Positions 16,640 to 26,500 of a stretch of DNA of 64,000 bases are shown here, piece by piece. Both the position numbers and the translations under genes were made by a program. The notes beneath the pieces are model-generated. The model made no database searches, was not told where the DNA came from, and was given only the letters and a program-made list of their open reading frames with translations. The stretch lies in contig NC_008228.1 in the NCBI RefSeq assembly GCF_000014225.1, positions 1,364,001 through 1,428,000 on the forward strand. Direction: 5' to 3'. The stretch comes from Paraglaciecola sp. T6c. Its GTDB lineage: Bacteria > Pseudomonadota > Gammaproteobacteria > Enterobacterales > Alteromonadaceae. How positions within the stretch are numbered: the first letter of the stretch is position 1; each line of letters starts with the position of its first letter.

Positions 16640-18775
16640 ATGGCTCGTAATGCAGCTTCACTTGGTTGTTTTTTATCCGGTATCACCGCTTTAGGATTAA
16701 GCTCTGGTGTTTTAGCTCAGCAACCCAGCGATGACATTGAGCATTTAGAAGTGACTGGGCGAGCACAGCAGTTTTATTTAGACACCCGCACGAAGTTAGG
16801 CACTAAGACTGATGCCGATTTACTTGATATACCCATGTCAGCGCAAGTGCTTACCGCTCAGCTGATTTCTGACCAAGCGGCGCGAGATATCACCGATTTA
16901 TATCGCTCTATCGCTGGGGTCAGTGAATACAGTTATTCAGGGGTGACATTTCGCGGTTTTCGCGATGATGGCAATGTTTTTTATGATGGTGTAAGAGGTG
17001 ATCCTTATTCAGGATTCAGCGTGCCTGATTTATTTAATGTTGATCGGGTTGAGGTGCTAAAAGGCCCAGCTGCTGCACTGTATGGTGGTGGCGAGCCCGG
17101 TGGCATGATCAACTATGTGACCAAAAAGCCAACCTTCAATGAAAGCGCAGAAATTAATCTGACGTTAGGTAACTTCGACTTGCACGGTATTTCAGGGGAA
17201 GCGACGGGAGCATTAACCGACACCACAGCATATCGTTTGGGCGGCTTTTATGAAGCCCAAGATAGCTTTCGTAACAATGCTGATATGGAAAACATCGAAC
17301 TTGCTGGGGGGCTATTACATGATTTCAGTGACGATACCCGATTAACCACCACTTTTGATTACATAGTGCAGAATCTTGGTGGGCACAGACTGCGAGGCGT
17401 GCCGGTGGACGATAACGGTAATTTTTTGGTTGATCGCACCTACAACGCCAATGAAAAAAGTGATTACCAAGATCTTGAAGCTTGGGTTGTGCAGTCTGAA
17501 CTTGAGCACGTATTTAGTGATGCGTTTAGCGTGAATTCAACCTTACGCTTGATGACTAATGAGCGTGATCAGGCCTATCACGAATCGCGCAGTTGGGTTG
17601 ATGTTAACGGCGACAGTGAAGCAAACATTGATGATGAAACCATTCGCCGAGAATATCGGGATCAATACAGAGCCAATGATGAAATTAGCTTAACCACTGA
17701 TTTTGTTTATGATTTTAGTGTTGCTGGCATGCAGCACCAATTATTGTTTGGTGGTGATTGGCATTACATAGACACTGATTACGAGTATCTGCGCGCCCGC
17801 TACGAAGCCGATGGCGTGGGTAACCTGAATATATTCAACCTTAATTATGGTGAAACCGACCCGGATAGCTACAACCTGACGGATCAAAATCGCGATGGCA
17901 TCAGGCGTAATCGCCAAGGCTTGTACGTGCAAGACATGCTGCAACTGGGCGACAAGTGGACGCTGATGTTAGGGGCGCGGTTTGATCACTTTGAAGAGCG
18001 TGATAAACAAAGCGCCTTTGAGTATGGCGATCAAGATGTTTCTTATCGTGCTGGGATTAGCTTTAAACCACTTGAAGATATGTCATTTTATGCGAATTAC
18101 TCTGAAAGTTTTAATCCTGTAGATGCCACAGACCAAGCTGATGCGAGTGTGACAGATCTTGAGCCTGTTACTGGGGACTCAATTGAAGTCGGTGTGAAAA
18201 ATGAATGGTTAGGCGGTAGCATTCTGACCACCTTGGCGGTGTATCACATCAACAAAGAGAATTTGATCGCCAGTAACCCTAATTTTATTGAAGGCGAGAA
18301 TGAGGACACTGAATCAGCCTTGATAAACTTTGGCAACGTGGAAAGTGACGGCGCTGAGTTTACGCTTGTGGGGGATATTACGGATGAGCTGAGCATCACT
18401 GCCAACTATGCATACAATGACACCATAGTGGTTGACGGCAGTTCAAGCAACACCTTTGGGGCAGGGGATCGCTTTGTAAATGCGCCGCGACAGCAAGCTG
18501 GTTTATGGGGGCGTTACGCTATACATAGCATCAATTCGTCAATTGCATTGGGCGTTAATTACGTCAGTGAGCAAATCAGCTCTGACGCCCAAAAGGTCAA
18601 GGCATTTACTGTATTTGACGCGAGTTGGACTACCAAGTGGGACAATATACTCCTTAGCGTAAACGTGAATAATTTGTTTGATAAAGAATATGCCGTGAGC
18701 GGTTTCAGCGAACGTAATGGCCATTTCCCAGGGCAACCTAGAGAAGTGATTGCTCAGTTGAAATACAGTTTTTAA
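16640..18775 (+). CDS. TonB-dependent siderophore receptor
   Basis: A 711-residue outer-membrane receptor. A signal peptide (ending SSGVLAQ) is followed by a TonB-box-like IEHLEVTG, the plug domain (DIPMSAQVLTAQLISDQAA; FRGFRDDGNVFYDGVRGD; VEVLKGPAAALYGGGEPGGMINYVTKKP, the siderophore-receptor plug signature) and a 22-strand-type barrel ending in F. It belongs to the ferrichrome/catecholate-like siderophore group; the exact ligand is unknown. The Fur box at 16570 and the PepSY membrane gene downstream both point to iron. It is divergent from the cobalamin operon, but the plug type and Fur box argue against a BtuB role. Confidence 0.92.
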   Translation: MARNAASLGCFLSGITALGLSSGVLAQQPSDDIEHLEVTGRAQQFYLDTRTKLGTKTDADLLDIPMSAQVLTAQLISDQAARDITDLYRSIAGVSEYSYSGVTFRGFRDDGNVFYDGVRGDPYSGFSVPDLFNVDRVEVLKGPAAALYGGGEPGGMINYVTKKPTFNESAEINLTLGNFDLHGISGEATGALTDTTAYRLGGFYEAQDSFRNNADMENIELAGGLLHDFSDDTRLTTTFDYIVQNLGGHRLRGVPVDDNGNFLVDRTYNANEKSDYQDLEAWVVQSELEHVFSDAFSVNSTLRLMTNERDQAYHESRSWVDVNGDSEANIDDETIRREYRDQYRANDEISLTTDFVYDFSVAGMQHQLLFGGDWHYIDTDYEYLRARYEADGVGNLNIFNLNYGETDPDSYNLTDQNRDGIRRNRQGLYVQDMLQLGDKWTLMLGARFDHFEERDKQSAFEYGDQDVSYRAGISFKPLEDMSFYANYSESFNPVDATDQADASVTDLEPVTGDSIEVGVKNEWLGGSILTTLAVYHINKENLIASNPNFIEGENEDTESALINFGNVESDGAEFTLVGDITDELSITANYAYNDTIVVDGSSSNTFGAGDRFVNAPRQQAGLWGRYAIHSINSSIALGVNYVSEQISSDAQKVKAFTVFDASWTTKWDNILLSVNVNNLFDKEYAVSGFSERNGHFPGQPREVIAQLKYSF

Positions 18776-18864
18776 TCTAGATTGGGGCGAGAGCTGAGCT
18801 AGCACGGGCATTAGAGTAAAAAATGGCGTAAAGCAACCAGAGCAAAGTGACTTGAGTAGGAAAA

Positions 18865-20055
18865 TTGAATAGAGCAACTTGGTTCAGCGTTCACAGTTGG
18901 CTAGGTGTGAAACTGGCCATTATGTTGTGCTTCATTGTGTTGAGCGGCACGTTGGCTGTGCTCTCAAACGAAATGGACTGGCTAAGCAACCCCGCCATGC
19001 GAGTTACACCGTCAAGTGTTGAGGGTATGAACTGGCAAGCGGTGTACGCCCGTGCTCAGCAAGAAGTCCCCGCTAGCACACTACGCTCAATTCAAGCGCC
19101 TTTGCACCCTTGGTATAGCGCCGAAGTTATTTACCTTGATGGAGATGAACAGCGCCACCGCTTGTTTTTTCATCCTACCACGGGGGAATACCTTGGAGAT
19201 GGGCGCTGGCAAAACTGGCAGCGTTTCTTTCGCATGTTGCATCGCCACTTGATGTTGCCGCTCACGTTAGGCATCACGGTAGTGAGCCTATTCGCAGTGG
19301 TGATGCTGGCGATGTTAGTGTCGAGTTTGTATATCTATAAAGGATGGTGGAAGCACTTTTTTCGTGCGCCGCGCTGGCAGCACCGCCAAACACGCTGGGT
19401 AGATTTACACCGTTTAGTGGGTGTATGGAGCTTATGGTTTTTGCTGATCATTAGTGTGACTGGCTGCTGGTATTTAGCTGAACGCTGGGGGGCAGGTGCC
19501 CCTAGCCCAGAGCGGTTAACCGCCAGCGGCGCAAAGTCTATAGCAAATTCGCTCATGCCAGACACTGAACACCTAGCGTTAATGTTAGCGCAAGCCCATG
19601 AAAAATTTCCAGCGCTGTCTATTACCAGGATTAACTTCCCGCAAAAATCAGCTGATGCTTTGGAAATACAAGGCCAAGCAGATGCAATACTTGTTCGCCC
19701 AAGAGCGAACTTTGTCAGTTTTGAACCTGTAAACGGGCAACTCATTCAACAACATGACGGAGTTAGCTTAACCTTGCACAATCGTATTTCAGAAGCTGCT
19801 GACCCACTGCATTTTGGGCAATGGGGCGGTATGTTTAGCAAGTTTTTGTATTTTATTTTCGGTATTTTTTTAACGGGCCTCACCGTTACGGGTACCTATA
19901 TGTACGGTATGCGTGTGGCGCGTATTTCCCGGCATGAAACAAAACCAAGGCGACGTATTTGGCGCCGGGCAGGGAGTCAAATGAAAGCGCTGGGCTGGGT
20001 GTCGGCGATAGGCGTAATGGCCAGTGTCGGTTACGGCGCTTTTACTTTTTTATAA
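18865..20055 (+). CDS. PepSY-associated transmembrane protein (siderophore-linked)
   Basis: A 396-residue inner-membrane protein with four main hydrophobic segments (about residues 12-35, 130-155, 185-205, 325-350) and periplasmic loops of PepSY type. Conserved marks include the N-terminal HSWLGVKLAIMLCFIVLSGTL, HRHLMLP and DLHRLVGVWSLWF. Such proteins commonly follow siderophore receptors and are thought to act as ferric-siderophore reductases or uptake accessories. The start is TTG with GAGTAGGA upstream; no suitable ATG exists near the conserved N-terminus. It follows the receptor by 89 bases and is probably co-transcribed. Confidence 0.85.
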   Translation: MNRATWFSVHSWLGVKLAIMLCFIVLSGTLAVLSNEMDWLSNPAMRVTPSSVEGMNWQAVYARAQQEVPASTLRSIQAPLHPWYSAEVIYLDGDEQRHRLFFHPTTGEYLGDGRWQNWQRFFRMLHRHLMLPLTLGITVVSLFAVVMLAMLVSSLYIYKGWWKHFFRAPRWQHRQTRWVDLHRLVGVWSLWFLLIISVTGCWYLAERWGAGAPSPERLTASGAKSIANSLMPDTEHLALMLAQAHEKFPALSITRINFPQKSADALEIQGQADAILVRPRANFVSFEPVNGQLIQQHDGVSLTLHNRISEAADPLHFGQWGGMFSKFLYFIFGIFLTGLTVTGTYMYGMRVARISRHETKPRRRIWRRAGSQMKALGWVSAIGVMASVGYGAFTFL

Positions 20056-20087
20056 ACTGCAGCGCGGATGAACGGCTAAACGCATAA

Positions 20088-20114
20088 AAACGGAGTATCT
20101 AATGCGCTCCGTTT
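20088..20114. terminator. Possible intrinsic terminator between convergent genes
   Basis: AAACGGAG (20088-20095) and CTCCGTTT (20107-20114) form an eight-pair stem with an eleven-base loop just after the PepSY gene. The following GTTATC is a poor U-tract, so termination may be weak. Confidence 0.4.
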
Positions 20115-20190
20115 GTTATCTCTAAGGTATGTTTTGAACCAGTGTTGTAGGCCATATCAGTTGACCTACAATCCGCGCTTCAAGGGCTAG

Positions 20191-20664
20191 CTAAAACGTA
20201 TTTAGCGAGTCGTATACAACTACTTTCTGCCACAGGTGCGCGTAGTCCTTCACAAACTTCTTATGAATAGGATGACGTTGGTATTCGTCTTGATCCTCAA
20301 CGCTATTGAAGAACATGAGCTCTGAGACTTGATAGCTGCTGTCAATTACATCCCGAGAAACGGTAGATGCGGGTACCCCAACATGTAGCGCTTGGATTTG
20401 CGGAATGTCACGCAAACTGTTTAGCCCCTCAATCAGGGATTTGCGATCGTCAACTGATTCAGGATTATTAAGCCAGAAAAACACCGAATGAATAACCGCA
20501 GGTGCTGCGCTAATTTCGTGTTTTGTGTCTGCCTTTGCCGGTAGCGATACAGCAATCAATAAACCCATCGCCAGGGCTGCGCTCTTACCGGCAGTCTTAA
20601 TTGTATTCTTGCTCACATTCTTGAGCGACGTTATAAAAACACCGAACCCGTTACTTTGCTGCAT
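20191..20664 (-). CDS. Secreted Dabb-domain (stress-responsive alpha/beta barrel) protein
   Basis: A 157-residue protein with a hydrophobic N-terminal signal (ALAMGLLIAVSLPAKA) and a Dabb domain: VIHSVFFWLNNPES, a SLRDIPQIQALHVGVPA segment, SELMFFNSVEDQDEYQ and HPIHKKFVKDYAHLW. Dabb proteins are ferredoxin-like dimeric barrels; many are orphan in function, and no reaction is claimed. Two close ATGs exist; AGGGAG is correctly spaced (six bases) for ATG 20664 but too close to ATG 20670. The longer frame to 20730 lacks a ribosome binding site. Upstream to the tRNA (about 390 bases) I see no gene. Confidence 0.82.
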   Translation of the reverse strand: MQQSNGFGVFITSLKNVSKNTIKTAGKSAALAMGLLIAVSLPAKADTKHEISAAPAVIHSVFFWLNNPESVDDRKSLIEGLNSLRDIPQIQALHVGVPASTVSRDVIDSSYQVSELMFFNSVEDQDEYQRHPIHKKFVKDYAHLWQKVVVYDSLNTF

Positions 20665-21057
20665 GTTCATCTCCCTTTCGTGGTTGGTTAAACATTGAGC
20701 TCTCTTGCTGGACACAAGAGAGGCGCTCAATTTAACCGCGAGGTGGCGCCTTTTGTAAAGACAATAGAAGTGGTTTAGCGGTATATATTTTTTGTATTTT
20801 CAATGCTGACCGCAGGCCATTTGTTTACCTTCTACGCAGACTTGCTTGCGTGGATTGTAAGGAATACGGGAGGTAGTGTGCGTTAGATAATTGAAGCAAA
20901 GCCCTTAAAGCCAGCACAAGAGTAACATCGAATGTGAAACGTCAGTTTTGTATGAAAAACATTTTTCCTATGCGATATAGGTGCGATGGGGTCCTAAATT
21001 CTTCTTTCTACGCAAGGTAGGGAGAGGTGTAACTGATTGGTTTTAAATAAGAAAAAA

Positions 21058-21134
21058 TGGTGGCCCAACCCTGACTTGAACAGGGGACCTACCGATTATG
21101 AGTCGGGTGCTCTAACCAACTGAGCTATTGGGCC
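21058..21134 (-). tRNA. tRNA with CAT anticodon: probably tRNA-Ile2, alternatively elongator tRNA-Met
   Basis: A complete 77-base cloverleaf on the minus strand: acceptor GGCCCAA/TTGGGCC, D-arm GCTC-AGTTGGTTA-GAGC, anticodon loop CTCATAA, T-arm CCCTG-TTCAAGT-CAGGG, discriminator A and an encoded CCA. A run of T follows as terminator. Acceptor pairs C4-G69 and C5-G68, and the TTCAAGT T-loop, match the lysidine-modified tRNA-Ile2 recognised by TilS rather than enterobacterial elongator tRNA-Met. The first anticodon-stem pair is a mismatch. Isotype is therefore a reasoned preference. Confidence 0.93.
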
Positions 21135-21552
21135 ATTCTGAAACGCCGTTTTACTCGCCAAAGAATTGAGCGAAGGTATAAAACGACGCGCAGTATAAGC
21201 AGTTTTTTTAGGCTTGTCATCTGTTTGCGAAGCTTTGTCGGATAGTTTGCTGGAAAAATGTGCAAACGACTGTTTTTAGCATTGGATCAGAGCTTTTTCA
21301 CTGTGCTTTGTTTGTGCTTTAGCCGCTTTGTTTATACCACTCAATAAGATATGCCCAACTGGTTTATAGTATCCATTAGCAGGCGTTATTAAATGAAAGG
21401 CGTTTGACGGTTTTATATACACTTAAATCGCGCTTTAACTATAAACTTAACAAGCACATAACAAAGTTGTGCAAGGATAAATAAACTTTGTTATCTTGCA
21501 GGGTATAGAGTGGGCCTTAGCAAAAAAATCAAAAGGGCAGTTGGAGATAAGC
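21135..21552. other. Gene-free stretch between tRNA and a small hypothetical gene
   Basis: About 420 bases with no convincing gene. It should hold the tRNA promoter (minus strand) and the promoter of the small gene at 21553. Its one clear structure is an 11-base perfect inverted repeat, listed separately. Confidence 0.6.
21458..21494. repeat. 11-base perfect inverted repeat upstream of a hypothetical gene
   Basis: ATAACAAAGTT (21458-21468) and AACTTTGTTAT (21484-21494) are exact reverse complements separated by 15 bases. The element lies about 58 bases before the ATG at 21553, a place suited to an operator or a 5'-leader hairpin. No U-tract follows it. Confidence 0.75.
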
Positions 21553-21882
21553 ATGACCGAAAAACCTTTCCTCGTCAGTGGGCGTAATACCTTAATCCAT
21601 AAAATCAGAAAGTTAGATTTGTTAGTCACAAATGGGGAAGATAATCCAGCGATTATTGTGAGCCACAAAAGTATTAAAGAGTTTACCGGGACGATCCCCG
21701 ATAATAAACGTGAAGCTAAACAGCAAGATATGGAACTGGTTGATGTGACGGTCGGTGACGTATTTGGTGAGGAAAAAACCTTACTGTTCATCCAAACGAT
21801 TAATGGTAAAGAATACAAAATTGATTACAGTAAGCACGGCACTCCCTTGTTTATAAAAATCCATCAGGACAACGCGTTTTAA
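21553..21882 (+). CDS. Hypothetical protein, 109 residues
   Basis: I do not recognise this protein. From ATG 21553 (GGAG nine bases upstream) it reads as a soluble, charged protein with no signal peptide or membrane segment: MTEKPFLVSG, then a RKLDLLV strand, an IVSHKSIKEFTGTIP segment, and a C-terminal half (VDVTVGDVFGEEKTLLF, INGKEYKIDY) that looks like alternating beta strands. The frame is open a further 19 codons upstream, but without a ribosome binding site. It stands alone between a tRNA and a convergent hydrolase gene. Codon use looks like that of neighbours. Confidence 0.65.
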   Translation: MTEKPFLVSGRNTLIHKIRKLDLLVTNGEDNPAIIVSHKSIKEFTGTIPDNKREAKQQDMELVDVTVGDVFGEEKTLLFIQTINGKEYKIDYSKHGTPLFIKIHQDNAF

Positions 21883-21999
21883 GCAACTCTTCTTTTTAAG
21901 GCCCAAGTCCAAGCATAAAGTGTTTATGTTTGGACATCCGCGCTGTTCTTACGCATTCAACTCACCTAGCACATCTTCACGTTCAACCTGTTCAATCTG

Positions 22000-22665
22000 C
22001 TACTGCCATGTATCGAACGGCAGAGAGTTGTAGCCGGTAATTGTTTTCGATTCCCCTCTGAATTGTACGTACTGCTCGTCGAATACATTAAAGCGACAGA
22101 CATCAATTGGGGTGACCTCGGATGCATTAACACTACCGATGATTTTTCCTCTTTCCATGGCTTCGGCTACCAACTCCGAACAAAACCAGCTGGAAAAGTC
22201 TTCTGAGTTTAAACTCATTTCTTTAAGCAGGGGAATGGAATCTGTTGCATCAACAGTAGAGCCAAATAGTTGCCATATGTCGTAGGGTTTATGATTTTGT
22301 TGAAATAAAAAGTCGAAGAAAGCATTTTTATTCTTCTCTAGATTGGCACGAGCCTTATCACCTAAAGGAAGCCACCACATGTCGCCATCGTAGGTGGCAA
22401 CACGCTCACTCAATCGAGTAAGCATGACGCCGCATTTTCCGTTATAACTGGTAGCTTCGATGGCTTGGTTGAAATACCGGCCACTACCTTCATCCAAAAT
22501 CTGAGTTTTGATAACAACTGCAACGTGGGTAACCACAGAACGGGTAGTGAGCTTTGCCCATTTGGAAAAAAGACTATTGCCGCCAAAGGCGATGATGTCG
22601 CCAGGTTGCATTTTTTCACGAATTTGAGCATAGCTTCTTTGTTGATGTTGCTGGCAGATTGTCAT
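22000..22665 (-). CDS. YiiX/YebB-like permuted NlpC/P60 (papain-like) hydrolase
   Basis: A 221-residue cytosolic-looking protein. QPGDIIAFGGNSLFSKWAKLTTRSVVTHVAVV near residue 20 matches the start of the circularly permuted NlpC/P60 fold, where His of THVAVV is catalytic. The Cys nucleophile is in WFCSELVAEAM about 130 residues later. Members cleave amide or acyl bonds (peptides, lipids or N-acyl groups); the substrate here is unknown. No signal peptide is seen. Convergent with the small gene on its left. Confidence 0.8.
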   Translation of the reverse strand: MTICQQHQQRSYAQIREKMQPGDIIAFGGNSLFSKWAKLTTRSVVTHVAVVIKTQILDEGSGRYFNQAIEATSYNGKCGVMLTRLSERVATYDGDMWWLPLGDKARANLEKNKNAFFDFLFQQNHKPYDIWQLFGSTVDATDSIPLLKEMSLNSEDFSSWFCSELVAEAMERGKIIGSVNASEVTPIDVCRFNVFDEQYVQFRGESKTITGYNSLPFDTWQ

Positions 22666-22942
22666 GTTTTATCCCTAAAAATATCTACATCCATGTATGT
22701 TTTTCATACTAGCTAAATTCTGACACGTAACAAGATAAATATGTATTCAGTTGAACGCTGTTAACTGTAAGACGGTTGAACCCGAACAATCCTTACTTAA
22801 TCGCTTTATCTCATTTTACCGCGCTTAAGCAATATTTAAACAACCATGTCACATTCATCATCTACTTATTAGCTGAACCAGCCAATTGTGTGGCTTTTTA
22901 ATATTTCGGTTGTCGATAAAAACTAATATAAAGAGGAATGTC

Positions 22943-23257
22943 ATGAAAAATGTAATGATTGCGGGTGTTGTTGGACTAAGTGCTTTGTGTGCGACTTCAG
23001 TTAGCGCAGAGTATATGGATCCGGTTATGGAAAAGAAGCTAGTGAGGGTGTGTGAAGCCATTAAAAGTGATAGTCGCATTAGGTTGCATGTTGCGATGAA
23101 GCGCACGGGCGTTAACGCACGTCACTTGGCCAAAGGGCTAGTTTGCAATGGGCACGATCCAGTGACGTTTGCAGCACTGAATAACGCGAATAAAACCGGC
23201 GCCTTAATGGCGAGCAGATTAAATGTGGATTACCAGGAGTTGTTGGCAAAATTATGA
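22943..23257 (+). CDS. DUF3718 small secreted protein
   Basis: A 104-residue protein with a clear signal peptide (MKNVMIAGVVGLSALCATSVSA) and a single short domain containing two cysteines (VRVCEAIKSD and GLVCNGHDPVTFA) that could form a disulfide in the periplasm. This Cys spacing and the LVCNG..P pattern are those of the DUF3718 family, common in Alteromonadales and of unknown function. AGAGGA upstream supports ATG 22943; the longer frame from 22886 lacks support. It stands alone upstream of a TonB receptor. Confidence 0.8.
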   Translation: MKNVMIAGVVGLSALCATSVSAEYMDPVMEKKLVRVCEAIKSDSRIRLHVAMKRTGVNARHLAKGLVCNGHDPVTFAALNNANKTGALMASRLNVDYQELLAKL

Positions 23258-23526
23258 GTATTGAAGCCTGTTTACTGGATGTGTTAACGATACGTTAGCG
23301 CAGCCAGTAACGTTAATTTCCCATCCGCGAACGATAAATTCTACAAGTAGCTGGTGTCTACGCTCTAATCATACCGCTGTGTTACGTTGCTTTCACACCA
23401 TCAAGTGTCAGTTTCATCCCTCATTTAGTTTCCTAGTTGAACTTTTTGTTAATTTCGAAATATCGGGTTATTGCGTATGCAATTTACCGATTAATAACAA
23501 TTAAAATTCAATTCAGGGAGTCACAC

Positions 23527-26500
23527 ATGAAACAAGTATCATTTAGACGAAGTATTACTGCTCTTGCGGTAGCGGCGTCACTTGGTTTTGCATTACCTGC
23601 ATTAGCGGATAACACAACAGCAAATATCTCGGGTTCAATTAACGCAAACGATTATTCAGCATACACCGTTATCGCGAAAGACCCGGCCACTGGATTAGAG
23701 CGCGTTATCTCGGTGAGCGACGAAGGAAGTTTCCGCTTCGCTAAATTACCTACTGGCGTATACGACATCACCGTTAAGAAAGGTGACGCTGTTGTTGCGG
23801 AGCAAAAAACGCGTATTAGCTTGGGCTCAAACACCTCTTTAGCATTTGATTTTATCGATAACGATGGTACCGAGCGCATTGAAGTGACCGGGGCAAGAAT
23901 TTCAGCAATCGATTTAAGCTCCACTGACTCTGGATTAGTCATTGATGAAGTCGAGTTGGACAGAATGCCTGTTTCTCGTAATATTACGGCAGTCGCTTTA
24001 CTTGCCCCTGGAACAGTCATGGGCGATTCAAGCTTCAGCTCACCTAACTCAGGCGGCACTGCGTCTTTCGGTGGCGCTTCAGTAGCTGAAAACTCTTGTT
24101 ATATTAATGGCATGGAAGTTACAAACACCAGCCAAGGCTTGGGCTGCGGTACAGTTCCCTTTGAGTTTTATAAAGAGTTTCAAGTTAAAACCGGTGGATA
24201 TTCTGCTCAATTCGGCAGAACAACGGGCGGCGTATTAAATGCGGTGACTAAAAGTGGTTCAAACGAATGGGAATTTGCTGCCACTGCTTTGTTTACCCCT
24301 AAATCGCTTCGCGAAGATGGTCAAATTTCATACTCAGCAGGTGGCGCGGGTGGTCCTGTCGTATTCCGTAATCAGACCCAAGACGAGTACAGTAAAACCG
24401 AATTCGCCTTGTCAGCATCAGGTGCTTTAATCGAAGACACCTTGTTTTTCTACGCACTCGTTAACCCACGTGATGTTGAAAATAACTTTGCATCCCAGTC
24501 AAGTGGAACACAGCAATACGCAGTGGACGACAACTACATAAAACGTGACTCAAGCGGCTCAGACAATTTGTTCTGGGGAGCAAAAGTTGATTGGTTTATC
24601 AACGATGATCACAAGATCAGCCTATTTGGTTACTCAAATAAAAGCGACACAGAGTCTACGGCTTATGAGTTCGATCGCAGTACTGGGGAAATCGGGGATG
24701 CTTTGCAAACAACGATTCGTGAACGAGGCGGTGATCTTAAAAGTATTAGCTACACAGGTAATTTCACCGATGAGTTAACCGTATCTGCCATGTACGGTGA
24801 AATTGAAACTGATTACACTAATACGCCTAGTAACTTGGACTGCCCAACAGTACTAGACACAAGAAACGTGTCTGATAGCCAAAAGATCACAAGTTGTGGT
24901 TCAGGTGGTTCGACGGGGGTGAATCAAGATAAGAATAAGCAAACGCGTATTGATATTGAATATGCATTTGAAGATCACCTAGTACGAGTGGGCTACGATA
25001 AGCAAGAACGTGAAACCTTCCACACTTCTGCCCCCATTACAGGTCATAGTTGGACATACTCGTCAGTTAATCCAAACGGTGTTATTACTGGTAATGATGG
25101 CCCCTTATTTACTAACACGACGGGCGCTGCAATTGATGTCGTCGCGGATCGCATATTCGCGGGTGGTGGCGGCTTCAGCACAGATTTGAACGCTTGGTAC
25201 ATCGAAGATGAATGGCAAGTAACAGAAGATTTGATGCTGTCACTGGGCCTTCGTCGCGATGAATTTGAAAACTCTGGTGTTACTGGCAAAGTTTTCTCTT
25301 CATTTAAAACCGATGTTGCTCCGCGCTTAGGTTTCAGTTGGGATCCTACTGGAGAGGGCGACTCTAAAGTATACGGTACCTATGGTACATACTACCTACC
25401 AGTGCCTAATAACACGAACTACCGAGCAGCCTCAGGTGTAAGTGACACAACCACTTATTATACCTTCACTGGTTCAGATGCAACGGGGGCACCTACAGGT
25501 ACTTCGCCCGTTTCTGGAACAGTTGCTGATTCGCAAATTGTTAATTCTGTTCCTAACCCTGCAACGAAAGAGACGTTCCAAGCGGAAGAAGCGGAACCCT
25601 TTAGTAAAGATGAGTATATCGTGGGATATGAAACAGCCATTAACGATGAGTTTTCATTCTCAGTTCGCGCTATCTATCGTGAAGTTGCCACTGCATTAGA
25701 TGATTATTGTGGTCCATTCGCGTCGCAAGCTACGTGTACTTTGCTCAACCCAGGTAATGATTCAACGTGGCAGCTGGATAATGACTTTGACAGTATCGTT
25801 GACACCGGAAGTCGCAGAACTTACACAGCTGAAGAAATCGGATTGCCTGAAGCCGTCAACGAATATACCGCTTTACAACCTCAGATTAATTATCGCGGTG
25901 ATAGCATGCGTATGTCACTAATATATACTTGGAGTCGTAGTGTAGGGAATTTTGAAGGTGCGGTTAAATCCGATATTGGCCAAGCTGATGCGGGTATTAC
26001 TCAAGACTTCGATTTTCCTGCTTTGCAAGACGGTTCTGATGGGTATCAAGCCAATGACCGACGTCACGTATTTAAATTCTTTGGCTCATATGACGTGACT
26101 GAAGATTTAACCGTGGGCTTTAACTCAACCCTTTCTAGTGGTCGTCCTCTAAGTGCATTCGGTCAAGGGTATCCATCTGATGATCCGGCTATCTATGGAA
26201 GCTACGGTGATACATTCTACCTATACACCAATGAGTGCCCAGACGCCAATGGCAATGGTACGTGTGAACAAAGTGAGAAAATTTATCAGTACAGCCCCCG
26301 TGGTTCAAAAGGGCGTACCCCTTGGACATTCAACCTTGATTTGTCAGCAAACTACAACTTTACCTTTAGTGATGTAGATATGCGCGCCACATTGAACGTT
26401 TACAATGTGTTAAATGGTCAAGCCGTGACATCGCAAAATGAGCATTATGAGAATAGACGTTCTGAAGGTTCATTTAATCAATACTATGGTGCTGCATATA

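Noticed and set aside
23281-23316. Repeated TAACG/CGTTA arms after the DUF3718 gene as a terminator
   Set aside because: The arms are only five bases, with no T-run; too weak to call.
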